From assembly GCA_947495125.1 (NCBI GenBank), contig CANLXL010000012.1, positions 82,143 through 146,142 on the forward strand: a stretch of DNA of 64,000 nt, written 5' to 3'. Of this stretch, positions 19,001-27,618 are shown piece after piece (position 1 is the first letter of the stretch; the number at the start of each line of letters is the position of its first letter). Source of the DNA: an uncultured Flaviramulus sp. Lineage in GTDB: Bacteria; Bacteroidota; Bacteroidia; Flavobacteriales; Flavobacteriaceae. Position numbers and translations under genes: made by a program. The notes beneath the pieces were generated by a model that saw only the letters and a list, made by a program, of their open reading frames with translations, was not told the origin of the DNA and did not search any database.

Positions 19001-19538
19001 TGTATTTGGAGGTATTGTGATTACAGGAAGTGCTTTCGTTATTATGATGACGATGATGGGTATTATTTCCTTGGCTGGAATTGTAGTAAATAACGGGGTG
19101 GTACTTTTAGATTACACCCAACTATTGATCGACAGAAAGAAAGTTGAACACGATCTGGAAGACGATCAGTATTTGGAAACTACGGATTTATTAGAGGCCA
19201 TTATTAAAGGTGGAAAGGCACGTTTACGTCCGGTATTATTAACCGCCATTACCACGATCTTAGGATTGATCCCTTTAGCGACCGGTTTTAATATTAATTT
19301 CTTTACGTTGTTTAGTGAGTTTGATCCGAACATTTATATGGGTGGAGATAACGTGATCTTTTGGGGACCATTGGCCTGGACCGTTATTTACGGTTTGTTC
19401 GTTGCAACATTTTTAACATTAATAGTGGTACCCATACTGTTCTACTTAGTAACCAAATTCAAAATGTGGTTATATAATAAAAGAGTAGCGAAATATAGCG
19501 AGGTCGCTGTTCAAGAGGTTTTGAGCGTAGATAAATAA
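16017..19538 (+). CDS. RND-family efflux pump, inner-membrane permease (AcrB/HAE1-like)
   Basis: 1173 residues, about 120 longer than AcrB. It has the RND plan: helix 1 near residue 30, large periplasmic loop, helices 2-6 at about 350-560, second loop, helices 8-12 from about 960. The extra length lies between helices 5 and 7 and near the end. The proton-relay positions differ from AcrB: LVDN (Asp417-Asn418) stands where AcrB has the Asp407-Asp408 pair, and VNN (Asn1025) where AcrB has Lys940. It is probably a multidrug or lipid exporter working with the HlyD and TolC proteins upstream. Coupling ion and substrate are not evident. Confidence 0.92.
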   Translation: MTRNNKKKKVDKEFGLSSWAINNKTTMYVLIAVILFLGAGAYFSMPRENFPEIKETKIYISSVYPGNTAEDIEKLITDPIEDKLKTVSNVIEITSTSQEDYSIIIVEFDENITVDAAKQKVKDEVDTETSGEDWPTFNGAKVEPNIFDLSMSEEIPILNINISGDYPVDKLKEYGEYLEDEIESLQEIKQVDIRGAQEKEVEVAVDIYKMMAAQVSFDDIINTISRENMTMSAGNLITSGQRRTIRILGEIEDPNELKNFVVKSEMNNPIYLKDVAVVTFKDEDKTTYAREFGEPVVMLDVKKRAGKNMVAAAEQIDVIIKDAVANIFPPDLTVTVANDQSSKTIGQVDDLVNNIIFGIILVVTVLMFFLGFKNALFVGFAIPMSMFMSLMILNMFGYTMNTMILFGLIMGLGMLVDNGIVVVENVYRLMDQEGLSRIQAAKKGIGEIAFPIIISTATTVAAFIPLGLWPGVMGQFMIYFPITLSVVLGSSLFVAIFFNSVMVSQFMTTEDKDMPLKNIIKISAVVGGTGLLIMLVGGSSRGLGTLMIVTVILLWMYRLFLRGWANGFQNRILPKWERFYERSLRAALSGRKPAFIAIGTFILLIVAFMGFGASVGSQRTKVEFFPDNTPNQIIVYIEYPEGTDIEKTNTITSDIEQRVYKIINEEAYMHGDFNFLTESAVSQVGEGAGNPQTDGGSQAEMPHRGKITATMREYKFRDGADSNILLKKVQEDLKGVYPGVAISVEKDAVGPPAGYPINLELEGNDYTELIATAEKMRDYINSKNIQGIDELKIDVNKSKPSMQVHVDRKKAGELGVNSGQVGQQLRNAIFGAKAGIYKEDGEDYDIYVRFNAENRYNKSAIFNQKITFRDMASGQIKEVPVSAVANQNNTSGFSAIKHKDVRRVVTLYSALAPGFTDAAAIVSKIQNEMQSFTEKPATVKVDYTGQIEEQNKQMAFLMGAFFTGLGLIFFILIFQFNSVSKPAIIMLAIFLSLIGVFGGIVITGSAFVIMMTMMGIISLAGIVVNNGVVLLDYTQLLIDRKKVEHDLEDDQYLETTDLLEAIIKGGKARLRPVLLTAITTILGLIPLATGFNINFFTLFSEFDPNIYMGGDNVIFWGPLAWTVIYGLFVATFLTLIVVPILFYLVTKFKMWLYNKRVAKYSEVAVQEVLSVDK

Positions 19539-19578
19539 GCATAATGATTAATTGAGTGACTAATTCGATTAATAGCAG

Positions 19579-19618
19579 AACTCCAGATTTTCAATGATGA
19601 AAGTCTGGGGTTTCTTAT
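19579..19618 (+). terminator. Probable intrinsic terminator of the efflux operon
   Basis: An imperfect stem (ACTCCAGATTTTC pairing with GAAAGTCTGGGGT, loop AATGAT) followed by TTTCTT lies 40-80 bp after the RND stop codon. The U-tract is weak. Confidence 0.5.
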
Positions 19619-19674
19619 GTTTTGGATGATCTGAGTTGATTAATAGCGTTCTTTTCAAAACATAGTACAATGGC

Positions 19675-19800
19675 TGTCAGTTCGATAATTTGTGAGGAAC
19701 GAACGAATTAGTTCCCGATAGCTATCGGGAGAGAACTATTGAAATAAGCTTCCCGATACATTTTCTGCAATCTTCGAAAACACGGGAAGTGACACCTTGT
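19675..19800. repeat. Second copy of the palindromic intergenic repeat family
   Basis: Contains TGTCAGTTCGA (19675-19685), the same perfect 18-bp palindrome TCCCGATAGCTATCGGGA at 19713-19730 inside a longer GTTC...GAAC stem, and a later TCCCGATAC plus a GTGACACC-like end. The 300-bp gap between the convergent RND and hydrolase genes holds the terminator and this repeat and no gene. Confidence 0.65.
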
Positions 19801-19838
19801 AAAAGTTCGTTTTCGAAAATATTAGTTAAAATCGAAAA

Positions 19839-22424
19839 TCACTTCCACTCAAAGTCTCCGGTGGCTACAGACCAGTCATTACCAAAAAATCCTGCACATT
19901 TAACTTCAGAAATGCCATCGACAAGTACATGGTCATCAAACAACAAGACATCCGGGAACGTCGTCCCGTTAACCAAATAATGATTCATATAAGCAGCTTT
20001 CATACCTTTTTCTCCCGTTGCCGTTACAACACCGACACTAGCTTTGTCTGAATCTTTTCGAGGTACAATAAAGTACATCCCCCATTGCTTTCCCGAAATT
20101 AATTTCCCATCAAAATTCACCTGATTATGCTTTACTTGTATCGGGCAATCTTTTAAAAGTAAGTCCCATGCACTATGGTTGTCTTTGTTACCATAAACCA
20201 CCACATTCCGATTGGCATACTTTGCTAATGTAAAATCTACATCTCTAACCACCTCAACATTTCCATTGGCACGATACCAAAATGTCTCAGCATCAAAACG
20301 GGCACGGTTTAAATACCAATCGTTTTCATATCTTGTCCCTCTCGTGGCATAAACCAATACCACGTTATTATTAAAAGCATCTTTAAAACCCCCATTTCTA
20401 TGAGGTCCTTTTTCTTTTAAATCGGGCGAATCTGCAGCTTTCCATTGACCATCAGTTTTCTTAAAGAAAAGCTTTTGATCTCCTGAAACATGTAACTCCG
20501 TACCATCAATTTCAATCATATCTTTGGTGTCTTCTAAATTGGAATAATCCACCTCAAGAAAAGCCGTATTGTTAGTTTCTATAGTTGGTTTTTCTCCTTT
20601 TGAAAACTTAAAAGAACTTGTTTTAAACGGTGCTTCTTGCTGATGGATCTTTATAAAATGTGATCCCGAAGACACGCCCGGCGATCCGGTATAAAATTCC
20701 AGTTTTTTAATGTCTTTATCTTCTTTGATAGTGCGTTGTTTGAATAGGTCGAAAATAGGGTCCCAGTCTACACTGTGGTTCCCATACCAATGGGTTCCGT
20801 CAGGGTACTCATAATAGGTGAAATCCGGATGGAATTTCCCTAACCGCTCACGCATATCGCGGGCAATATAAGTCGGTACCACATTGTCAATTTCGCCATG
20901 TAACACATAAACACCATGATGTAAATAATTCCGGATCAGCTCCAGCGTTCTACTTGGTGCCCCCGCTCTAAAGATCATATCCTCCATGGCTGTTGGTTTT
21001 GGTTTATTTTTGATACGCTCAAGGACTTTAGGTGTCATTCCAAATCTTGCCAATTGCTGTGGCGACATGCTTAACATACGCTTCATAAAACCATCTCGAT
21101 ATAATAATAGATCGGGATATCCCGCACAAGGAGCAATGGCCGCAAAATGATCAGGATATGTGGCGCCTAAATACCAGGTACCATGACCTCCCATAGAGTG
21201 TCCGGTTAAATAAATTCTTTGGCTATCCGGCTTGTAAATGGATTTCGCATCAGCTAAAACTTCTAAGGCATCCAAACGGCCCCAGTCTTCCCAGGCAAAA
21301 CCAAATGGACGACGATTGGTTGGTGCTATTAAATGCCCCCAATCCTTTTTCTTATAAGCATTGGCTTGGTTGACCGCTTCTACGGAAGCTCCATGAACAG
21401 ATAAAAATAAGGCCTGTGAGTCTGACTTTTTATCCGTGGAAGGTGCCACACTATAATATTGCACACTACCATCAACCTGACTTATTAATGTACGTTTATG
21501 ATGCGTATACTTAGATTTTACAGTAACATCCAAGGTTTTAGAACTCACCGTTTTTTTACTTCTGTTCGCTAAACTTAATCTTAAACTCGTTTTGCCAATT
21601 TGAATGGCGTCAGTAACCGATGCTATTTCAACAGGAACTTTTCTAACACTCATCGGCGGAATATCTGGGACTTTTGATGTGATCCGCTTGCCTTCAATTT
21701 CTGATGTGATCGCATAATTTTTAACCCAGGTATCAGTGGCATTTATAACACGTATCCCACCAACATAGGTTTTATCTTCCTCCACCAAAATATCCGGCAT
21801 AGTTAAATCTCTGGTCGTCAATTGTACTTTAGGCAACGGATCGATCAATCGTGCTCTAATTCTCGGGAAACGTCCCACCTTTAAAACAAATTTATTCAGT
21901 CCTTTTTTTAGTTTTAAAGGAATTAAATTCCATCCAAAATCGTAATGGTCACCCTCATGTGGCAACCCATTTATTAAAACTAACGAATGCCCCGAAGCCT
22001 CAAAAAGCACCGTTCTGGCACTGCCGGAACGATAACTTAAATAGACATAACTCGACCGTAAATTTCGATCATTAAAGCTATTTGTCGAATCGGTCGTTAT
22101 GGGTTTCCATTTTTGTTCATTCCCCAAAAAATCAACATCGAAAGTTTCATTATTTGAAGGCTCATATTGTGGTTCGTTCAAAAACTTGCTAAAAACCTGA
22201 TCTTTTGGAAAGGCCGAAGAATTGAAATTAAAACTTTGAATTTTTAAGGCTAATCCTGTTTTAAAGACATGTAATAGTTGGCCTTCCTTAATATCATTAA
22301 CCTTCTCTTTTCCAAAATACTCAACAATATTTCCTGTTTTTTGCTGTGCCAATACTATGGACGGTACAAAACATAAACATAAACATAAAATGATTCTCAG
22401 AATTTTAACTTTGATGACTTTCAT
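19839..22424 (-). CDS. Secreted prolyl-oligopeptidase-like (S9 / alpha-beta hydrolase) enzyme
   Basis: 861 residues with a signal peptide (cleaved around VLAQQ, residue 26). Residues 50-310 are beta-rich and of unknown fold. An alpha/beta-hydrolase domain spans about 320-560 with nucleophile Ser410 in GHSMGGHG, probable acid Asp513 in HGEIDNVVP and His545 in DGTHWYG. A further beta-rich C-terminal domain of about 280 residues follows. The catalytic domain resembles S9 peptidases and large extracellular esterases; the substrate could be peptide or carbohydrate ester. It lies 174 bp downstream of a TonB-dependent receptor on the same strand and may act on what that receptor imports. Confidence 0.85.
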   Translation of the reverse strand: MKVIKVKILRIILCLCLCFVPSIVLAQQKTGNIVEYFGKEKVNDIKEGQLLHVFKTGLALKIQSFNFNSSAFPKDQVFSKFLNEPQYEPSNNETFDVDFLGNEQKWKPITTDSTNSFNDRNLRSSYVYLSYRSGSARTVLFEASGHSLVLINGLPHEGDHYDFGWNLIPLKLKKGLNKFVLKVGRFPRIRARLIDPLPKVQLTTRDLTMPDILVEEDKTYVGGIRVINATDTWVKNYAITSEIEGKRITSKVPDIPPMSVRKVPVEIASVTDAIQIGKTSLRLSLANRSKKTVSSKTLDVTVKSKYTHHKRTLISQVDGSVQYYSVAPSTDKKSDSQALFLSVHGASVEAVNQANAYKKKDWGHLIAPTNRRPFGFAWEDWGRLDALEVLADAKSIYKPDSQRIYLTGHSMGGHGTWYLGATYPDHFAAIAPCAGYPDLLLYRDGFMKRMLSMSPQQLARFGMTPKVLERIKNKPKPTAMEDMIFRAGAPSRTLELIRNYLHHGVYVLHGEIDNVVPTYIARDMRERLGKFHPDFTYYEYPDGTHWYGNHSVDWDPIFDLFKQRTIKEDKDIKKLEFYTGSPGVSSGSHFIKIHQQEAPFKTSSFKFSKGEKPTIETNNTAFLEVDYSNLEDTKDMIEIDGTELHVSGDQKLFFKKTDGQWKAADSPDLKEKGPHRNGGFKDAFNNNVVLVYATRGTRYENDWYLNRARFDAETFWYRANGNVEVVRDVDFTLAKYANRNVVVYGNKDNHSAWDLLLKDCPIQVKHNQVNFDGKLISGKQWGMYFIVPRKDSDKASVGVVTATGEKGMKAAYMNHYLVNGTTFPDVLLFDDHVLVDGISEVKCAGFFGNDWSVATGDFEWK

Positions 22425-22550
22425 TACTACTAATTTTGATTTTCAATAAAATTACTTTTTTTAATTCATATCAAAATATTTTTCGACCAACAACGGAAAG
22501 TAAGCTTTGAAGACAATTCAAACTTAAAGGATAAAGTAACTTACAAAAAA

Positions 22551-22577
22551 ACCCGAAGCATGGTACTTCGGGTTTTT
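22551..22577 (-). terminator. Intrinsic terminator after the TonB receptor
   Basis: ACCCGAAG and CTTCGGGT form a stem with loop CATGGTA. Runs of A (left) and T (right) on the plus strand make it effective in either direction. It lies just after the receptor stop, so the downstream hydrolase (starting at 22424) probably has its own promoter or depends on read-through. Confidence 0.85.
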
Positions 22578-22598
22578 CTAGTTTAAATCTTAAAAAGG

Positions 22599-25460
22599 TT
22601 ATTTCAACTTAAAGCTTAATCTGGCAAAAAGGAATCGCCCGGCGACCCCAAACTGCTGAGAACGTCTGGACCAATCGAAACGTCCACTACTTCGGTTTGC
22701 TTCAATAGTTCTATCCGGATAAACGTCCAAAAGGTTATTAGCCCCAATCGTGAGTGTTAAATTATCTGAAGCTTTATAACCAAAAGATAAATCGGTTACG
22801 AGTTTAGAACCATACACTTGTTGATTATCAATATTGGTGGTGGCTTCTGAAACTTCACCAAACCAGACATTTCTCAAGAATATATTAAACTTACCCGTAG
22901 ATAAATTGTTGGATAAATTTACTTTAGTTCTTGGCACCGCTTCTTCCAGGTAAATTCTACTGTCTTCAGGAAAATACGTCCCTACTAAACCTGCGTCTTC
23001 AAGTACCTGAGATGCTTTAATATCGCCTACTTTTTTCGTTTTAGAGAATGTTCCTGATAAATCCGATTTCAATCTGGCATTCGTTCCAACATCGGTTTTA
23101 TGGGTTAATACAATGTCCAGACCTTTGGATTCTGTATCAATGGCATTCGCAAAAAATGATGCAGCAGAAGCATTGGCCTGAGAAAGTAAATTATCCAACT
23201 CTGTTCCCGTTCCCGGGCCTCTGAATTGTCCTGTATATACTACTCTATCGTCAATAGACACAAAGTAACCATCAACCGTAAGCGTTAAATTCGCATCCGG
23301 CATCTTTGCCGTAAAACCAACAGAGATACTCTGGGAAGTCTCTTCTTTTAATTGTGGAATACCTAAGAGATTTGCCGCACGACTATCGTTTGAAAACGTA
23401 CCCACTTCAACAGGTATTCCGTCTTGAAAGATCGTAGAAGTAGAATTAAAATTTAACTGATGTAAAGAAGGCGCTCTAAAACCCGTATTTAAGGCTGCTC
23501 TTATATTTACATTGTCACTTGCCTTTAACAAGGTTGCCAGTTTAAAGTTTATCGTAGATCCGAAATCGGAATAATTCTCAAAGCGCGCAGCAAAACTCGC
23601 CAAAAATGTTTCCGAAAAATCTGCTTCCAAATCAAAATATCCTGCAATACTGCTTCGATCTCTGGAAAGTTCATTCGCAGGACTAAAGCCCGGAAATACT
23701 TGAGACCCTCCCGGCCTTCCATTCCCGAAGAAATCCTGTGACGGACTCTGAGTTGGCAGGGTTATTAACTCACCTTCAGCGGTATATTGACCATAAGACG
23801 CTTCCTCCCCGGCGATAATCTCATAATTTTCTAATCGGTACTCCGCACCAAAAGCGATATTCAAACCATTCATAATATCATCATAAAATTGGTTGACATC
23901 CAGATTAACCGTATTCTGCATAAAGTTAAATCCTCCGGCATCAAAAGTTGTTGGTGAAGCATTTTGTCTTGACGCATTGAATGTATTTCCAATCGTATAT
24001 AAGAATCCATTTTTTCCCCAGGTATTACTCAGATCTACATTCCAGTCATTTATTTTTCCTTTTATACCAACGGCAAAAGACTTATCGGTAATGGTCGAAT
24101 TAATTTCCGGTAAAAAGCCATCAATATATGCCGGTGTAAACGTTCTACTTTGATTGGGCAATCTATAAAACCCTGCCGAATTTCCTTTACGAGAACTGGC
24201 GCCTGCAAAAGAATATAGCTCTGTACCATTATCATCTAATGGTATAGACAGATTAGCAAAAAAGCGACCTCCGCGCAATTCAGATTGACCAACACGCATG
24301 TTAAAATCACTTCTTACCAGGTTTCGCGCGGCTAACTCTGCTGTTGTATTATCAGCATTTAAAATGCCTTGTAAATCTGCTTTAGTTGCTAAAGGATCTA
24401 AACCAAGTCCGGCAGCATTACCATATTGAATAACATCCGACACATCATCATCCAGTAATTGCGTTAAATCATAACCATCATTGCTGGCAAATCGTTCAAC
24501 CGTATTATAAAGATTAAAGATATTACCTTCCCATTCTCTCATTCTACTATAATGCTCGCGATAATCAAAGTCACCGGTAAAATTAATGAACCCGCCATTC
24601 TCTCCCAAGGCAACGCCGTAGTTGGCGCTTACGTTAACCGTTTCTCCATCTACTCCTCCCGTCTGGCCATTGGCATTTTCGGTGAAATTAGCTCCTGTCG
24701 TTACATTCAAAGTAAGTTCGTCTACATTATCTTTTAAAACAATATTGATAACACCCGCAATCGCATCCGACCCGTATTGGGCAGCTGCCCCATCACGCAA
24801 AACCTCTAATCTTTGAATGGACCCCGATGGTATCGCATTTAAATCGGTCCCAACACTTCCTCGTCCGAAGGTCCCATTAACATTCACCAAAGACGAATTA
24901 TGCCTACGCTTTCCGTTAATCAATACTAAAACCTGATCTGGTCCCAAACCTCTTAGGGAGGCAGGATCGATATGATCTGTTCCATCAGAAATGGTTTGTG
25001 TATTAGAAGTAAATGAAGGTGCTACAAAGTTTAAAATTTGGTTTAGATTTACCTGAGGTCCTTTCGAGGTTAACTCAGAAACATCGATAACATCGACCGG
25101 AACCGGTGTATCGACAGCCGTTCTACTGGGATTTCTGGACCCAATGAGTACAACCTCACCCAAGGCAACACCAGATTGCATGGTCACATTAAGTGTGCTC
25201 CCGGAAATTGTGATTTCCTGAGTGTCATAGCCAACATAAGAAAAGATAAGAACATCCCCGTTATTGGCCTCAATGGCATAATTTCCGTCAAAATCTGTTG
25301 TTGTCCCGGATGTGGTTCCTTTAAGAACGACCGATACGCCGGGCAATGGTTGATTGGTGTCGTCAATAACGGTTCCTGAAACCTCTTGAGCTCCCATAAA
25401 GTTTGATGTCCCTATAAACATCAAAAGCATGAATAATTTAATAGGTAATAGTTTACTCAT
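22599..25460 (-). CDS. TonB-dependent outer-membrane receptor with CarboxypepD-regulatory-like domain
   Basis: 953 residues. Signal peptide (to about residue 24), then a carboxypeptidase-regulatory-like domain at 27-110 (VSGTVIDDTNQPLPGVSVVLKG), then the plug (about 120-240, including LRGLGPDQVLVLINGKRRH and RDGAAAQYGSDAIAGVINIVL) and a 22-strand-type barrel ending in FLFARLSFKLK, with the usual C-terminal aromatic. It imports a large substrate with TonB energy. No SusD partner is adjacent, so it is not a standard SusC pair; the neighbour is the secreted hydrolase at 19839-22424. Confidence 0.93.
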   Translation of the reverse strand: MSKLLPIKLFMLLMFIGTSNFMGAQEVSGTVIDDTNQPLPGVSVVLKGTTSGTTTDFDGNYAIEANNGDVLIFSYVGYDTQEITISGSTLNVTMQSGVALGEVVLIGSRNPSRTAVDTPVPVDVIDVSELTSKGPQVNLNQILNFVAPSFTSNTQTISDGTDHIDPASLRGLGPDQVLVLINGKRRHNSSLVNVNGTFGRGSVGTDLNAIPSGSIQRLEVLRDGAAAQYGSDAIAGVINIVLKDNVDELTLNVTTGANFTENANGQTGGVDGETVNVSANYGVALGENGGFINFTGDFDYREHYSRMREWEGNIFNLYNTVERFASNDGYDLTQLLDDDVSDVIQYGNAAGLGLDPLATKADLQGILNADNTTAELAARNLVRSDFNMRVGQSELRGGRFFANLSIPLDDNGTELYSFAGASSRKGNSAGFYRLPNQSRTFTPAYIDGFLPEINSTITDKSFAVGIKGKINDWNVDLSNTWGKNGFLYTIGNTFNASRQNASPTTFDAGGFNFMQNTVNLDVNQFYDDIMNGLNIAFGAEYRLENYEIIAGEEASYGQYTAEGELITLPTQSPSQDFFGNGRPGGSQVFPGFSPANELSRDRSSIAGYFDLEADFSETFLASFAARFENYSDFGSTINFKLATLLKASDNVNIRAALNTGFRAPSLHQLNFNSTSTIFQDGIPVEVGTFSNDSRAANLLGIPQLKEETSQSISVGFTAKMPDANLTLTVDGYFVSIDDRVVYTGQFRGPGTGTELDNLLSQANASAASFFANAIDTESKGLDIVLTHKTDVGTNARLKSDLSGTFSKTKKVGDIKASQVLEDAGLVGTYFPEDSRIYLEEAVPRTKVNLSNNLSTGKFNIFLRNVWFGEVSEATTNIDNQQVYGSKLVTDLSFGYKASDNLTLTIGANNLLDVYPDRTIEANRSSGRFDWSRRSQQFGVAGRFLFARLSFKLK

Positions 25461-25818
25461 AATAAAGTTATTTTGAATTAGTTCCGACTAAGATAAGTAT
25501 ATAAAACAGTTTTTTGGTGCAAAAAACCACATATATTGTGCGTGCATACTATTTTTTGATAAAAAAAATGTTAAAAAAATACAAATTCATCATTAATTCA
25601 TGTCTTAAATTAAGATAATATCAAAAAGTGTTGGTTTGCATCTATTCGTGTACTTTCATTAAAACCCAAAACCAAAGACAACATATTAAGCCTTATTAAA
25701 CAACCGATCTGCGTAACATTTCTAGTATTCGTTTAGCTTTTCAGAGGCAATAAAAAAACGCGTTATAAAGATTTAAACTCAATTGGATTTCATTAAATTT
25801 GCACTTCAATTTTTATCT
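25461..25818. other. AT-rich divergent promoter region between TonB receptor and aspS
   Basis: About 358 bp without a gene. For aspS the -7 element TAAATTTG lies at 25794-25801, 17 bp before its ATG; no convincing -33 TTG is present. For the receptor, CTAAGATA near 25490 is one base from the consensus on the minus strand. The middle is long A/T tracts with no repeat or RNA structure I can name. Confidence 0.5.
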
Positions 25819-27573
25819 ATGTACAGAAGTCATCATTGTGGTGAATTAAGAGCATCACATATCCATACAGAAGTAACACTTTCGGGCTGGGTTCAAAAAT
25901 CTCGTGACAAAGGATTTATTGTTTGGGTCGATTTACGTGACCGTTACGGAATAACCCAATTGGTTTTTGATGAAGAGCGCTCTTCAAAGTCCATGCTGGA
26001 ACAGGCCCAAAAATTGGGTCGCGAGTTTGTCATTCAGGTTAAAGGAACTGTTATTGAGCGTGCTTCAAAAAATCCTAAAATGCCAACAGGAGACATTGAA
26101 ATACTGGTTTCTGAATTGACTATTTTGAATGAAGCTATGCTTCCTCCTTTTACTATTGAAGATGATACCGACGGTGGCGAGGATATCCGAATGAAATATC
26201 GTTATCTGGACATTCGTCGCAATCCTGTAAAAGAAAGTTTGATTTTTAGACATAAGGTCACCCAGGAGGTTCGAAATTATTTATCTGCTGAAGGGTTTAT
26301 AGAAGTTGAAACCCCGTATTTAATAAAATCCACACCTGAAGGTGCACGTGATTTTGTGGTGCCTTCACGAATGAATGAAGGTCAGTTTTACGCCTTACCA
26401 CAATCACCGCAAACCTTTAAACAACTGCTTATGGTTGGCGGTATGGATAAATATTTTCAGATCGTAAAATGCTTTAGAGATGAAGATCTACGAGCCGACA
26501 GGCAGCCTGAATTCACACAAATAGATTGTGAAATGGCCTTTATCGAGCAAGAAGATATCCTAAATGCTTTTGAAGGATTAACACGTCACTTACTCAAGGA
26601 AGTGAATGGCGTTGAAGTCGACAAATTCCCAAGAATGCTGTACGATGATGCCATACGTTTATACGGAAACGATAAACCGGATATTCGATTCGGCATGGCG
26701 TTTGGCGAATTGAACGAAGTCGCTCAACATAAAGACTTTGGTATTTTTAATAATGCAGAATTGGTTGTGGGTATTGCCGTACCAGGTGGTAATAGCTATA
26801 CACGAAAGGATATTGATAAGCTCACGAATTGGGTAAAACGACCACAAGTAGGAGCCTTAGGCATGGTCTATTGTCGTTGTAACGAGGATGGTAGTTTTAA
26901 ATCCTCGGTCGATAAGTTTTACGATCAGGAGGACTTGGCTAAATGGGCCGAAGTTACCGGAGCAAAAGCCGATGATCTAATATGTGTACTCTCCGGAGAT
27001 AAAAATAAGGTAAGAACGCAATTAAGTGCCTTACGTATGGAATTAGCCGAACGTTTAGGTTTACGTAAACCGGATGAATTTGCACCACTTTGGGTTATGG
27101 ATTTTCCACTTTTGGAATGGGACGAAGAAACAGAACGCTACCACGCCATGCACCATCCATTTACATCTCCAAAACCAGGTCAGTTAGACTTATTAAAAAC
27201 AGATCCCGGAGCGGTAAAAGCCAATGCCTACGATCTGGTATTGAACGGGAACGAGATTGGTGGTGGTTCTATTAGAATTCACGATAAAGAAACCCAATCG
27301 TTAATGTTCGACTATTTAGGTTTTACGCCTGAAGAAGCAAAAGCGCAATTTGGGTTTTTAATGGAAGCCTTTCAATATGGTGCTCCTCCGCATGGCGGAT
27401 TAGCTTTTGGTCTGGATCGGTTAGTGGCTATTTTAGGTGGGCAGGAAACGATCAGAGATTTTATCGCCTTCCCAAAAAACAATTCGGGTCGCGATGTGAT
27501 GATCGATGCCCCATCACCCATTGATGATGACCAACTCAAAGAACTTAGTTTAAAACTAAGCCTGAAATCATAA
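25819..27573 (+). CDS. aspS: Aspartate--tRNA ligase
   Basis: 584 residues from the ATG at 25819 ([11 protein letters not shown], the normal family start; an upstream TTG frame is ignored because it would begin before the promoter). OB-fold anticodon-binding domain at about 1-110, class II catalytic core with motif 2 [18 protein letters not shown] near 220-237 and motif 3 [11 protein letters not shown] near 535, with the bacterial GAD insertion domain between. It charges tRNA-Asp in the cytoplasm. A strong terminator follows the gene. Confidence 0.98.
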   Translation: MYRSHHCGELRASHIHTEVTLSGWVQKSRDKGFIVWVDLRDRYGITQLVFDEERSSKSMLEQAQKLGREFVIQVKGTVIERASKNPKMPTGDIEILVSELTILNEAMLPPFTIEDDTDGGEDIRMKYRYLDIRRNPVKESLIFRHKVTQEVRNYLSAEGFIEVETPYLIKSTPEGARDFVVPSRMNEGQFYALPQSPQTFKQLLMVGGMDKYFQIVKCFRDEDLRADRQPEFTQIDCEMAFIEQEDILNAFEGLTRHLLKEVNGVEVDKFPRMLYDDAIRLYGNDKPDIRFGMAFGELNEVAQHKDFGIFNNAELVVGIAVPGGNSYTRKDIDKLTNWVKRPQVGALGMVYCRCNEDGSFKSSVDKFYDQEDLAKWAEVTGAKADDLICVLSGDKNKVRTQLSALRMELAERLGLRKPDEFAPLWVMDFPLLEWDEETERYHAMHHPFTSPKPGQLDLLKTDPGAVKANAYDLVLNGNEIGGGSIRIHDKETQSLMFDYLGFTPEEAKAQFGFLMEAFQYGAPPHGGLAFGLDRLVAILGGQETIRDFIAFPKNNSGRDVMIDAPSPIDDDQLKELSLKLSLKS

Positions 27574-27578
27574 AATTA

Positions 27579-27605
27579 AAATCCTGCTTATTGCAGGATT
27601 TTTTA
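27579..27605 (+). terminator. Intrinsic terminator of aspS
   Basis: AATCCTGC and GCAGGATT form an 8-bp stem with loop TTATT, followed by a T-run, starting six bases after the aspS stop codon. Confidence 0.9.
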
Positions 27606-27618
27606 GTAGTTTTAATAC

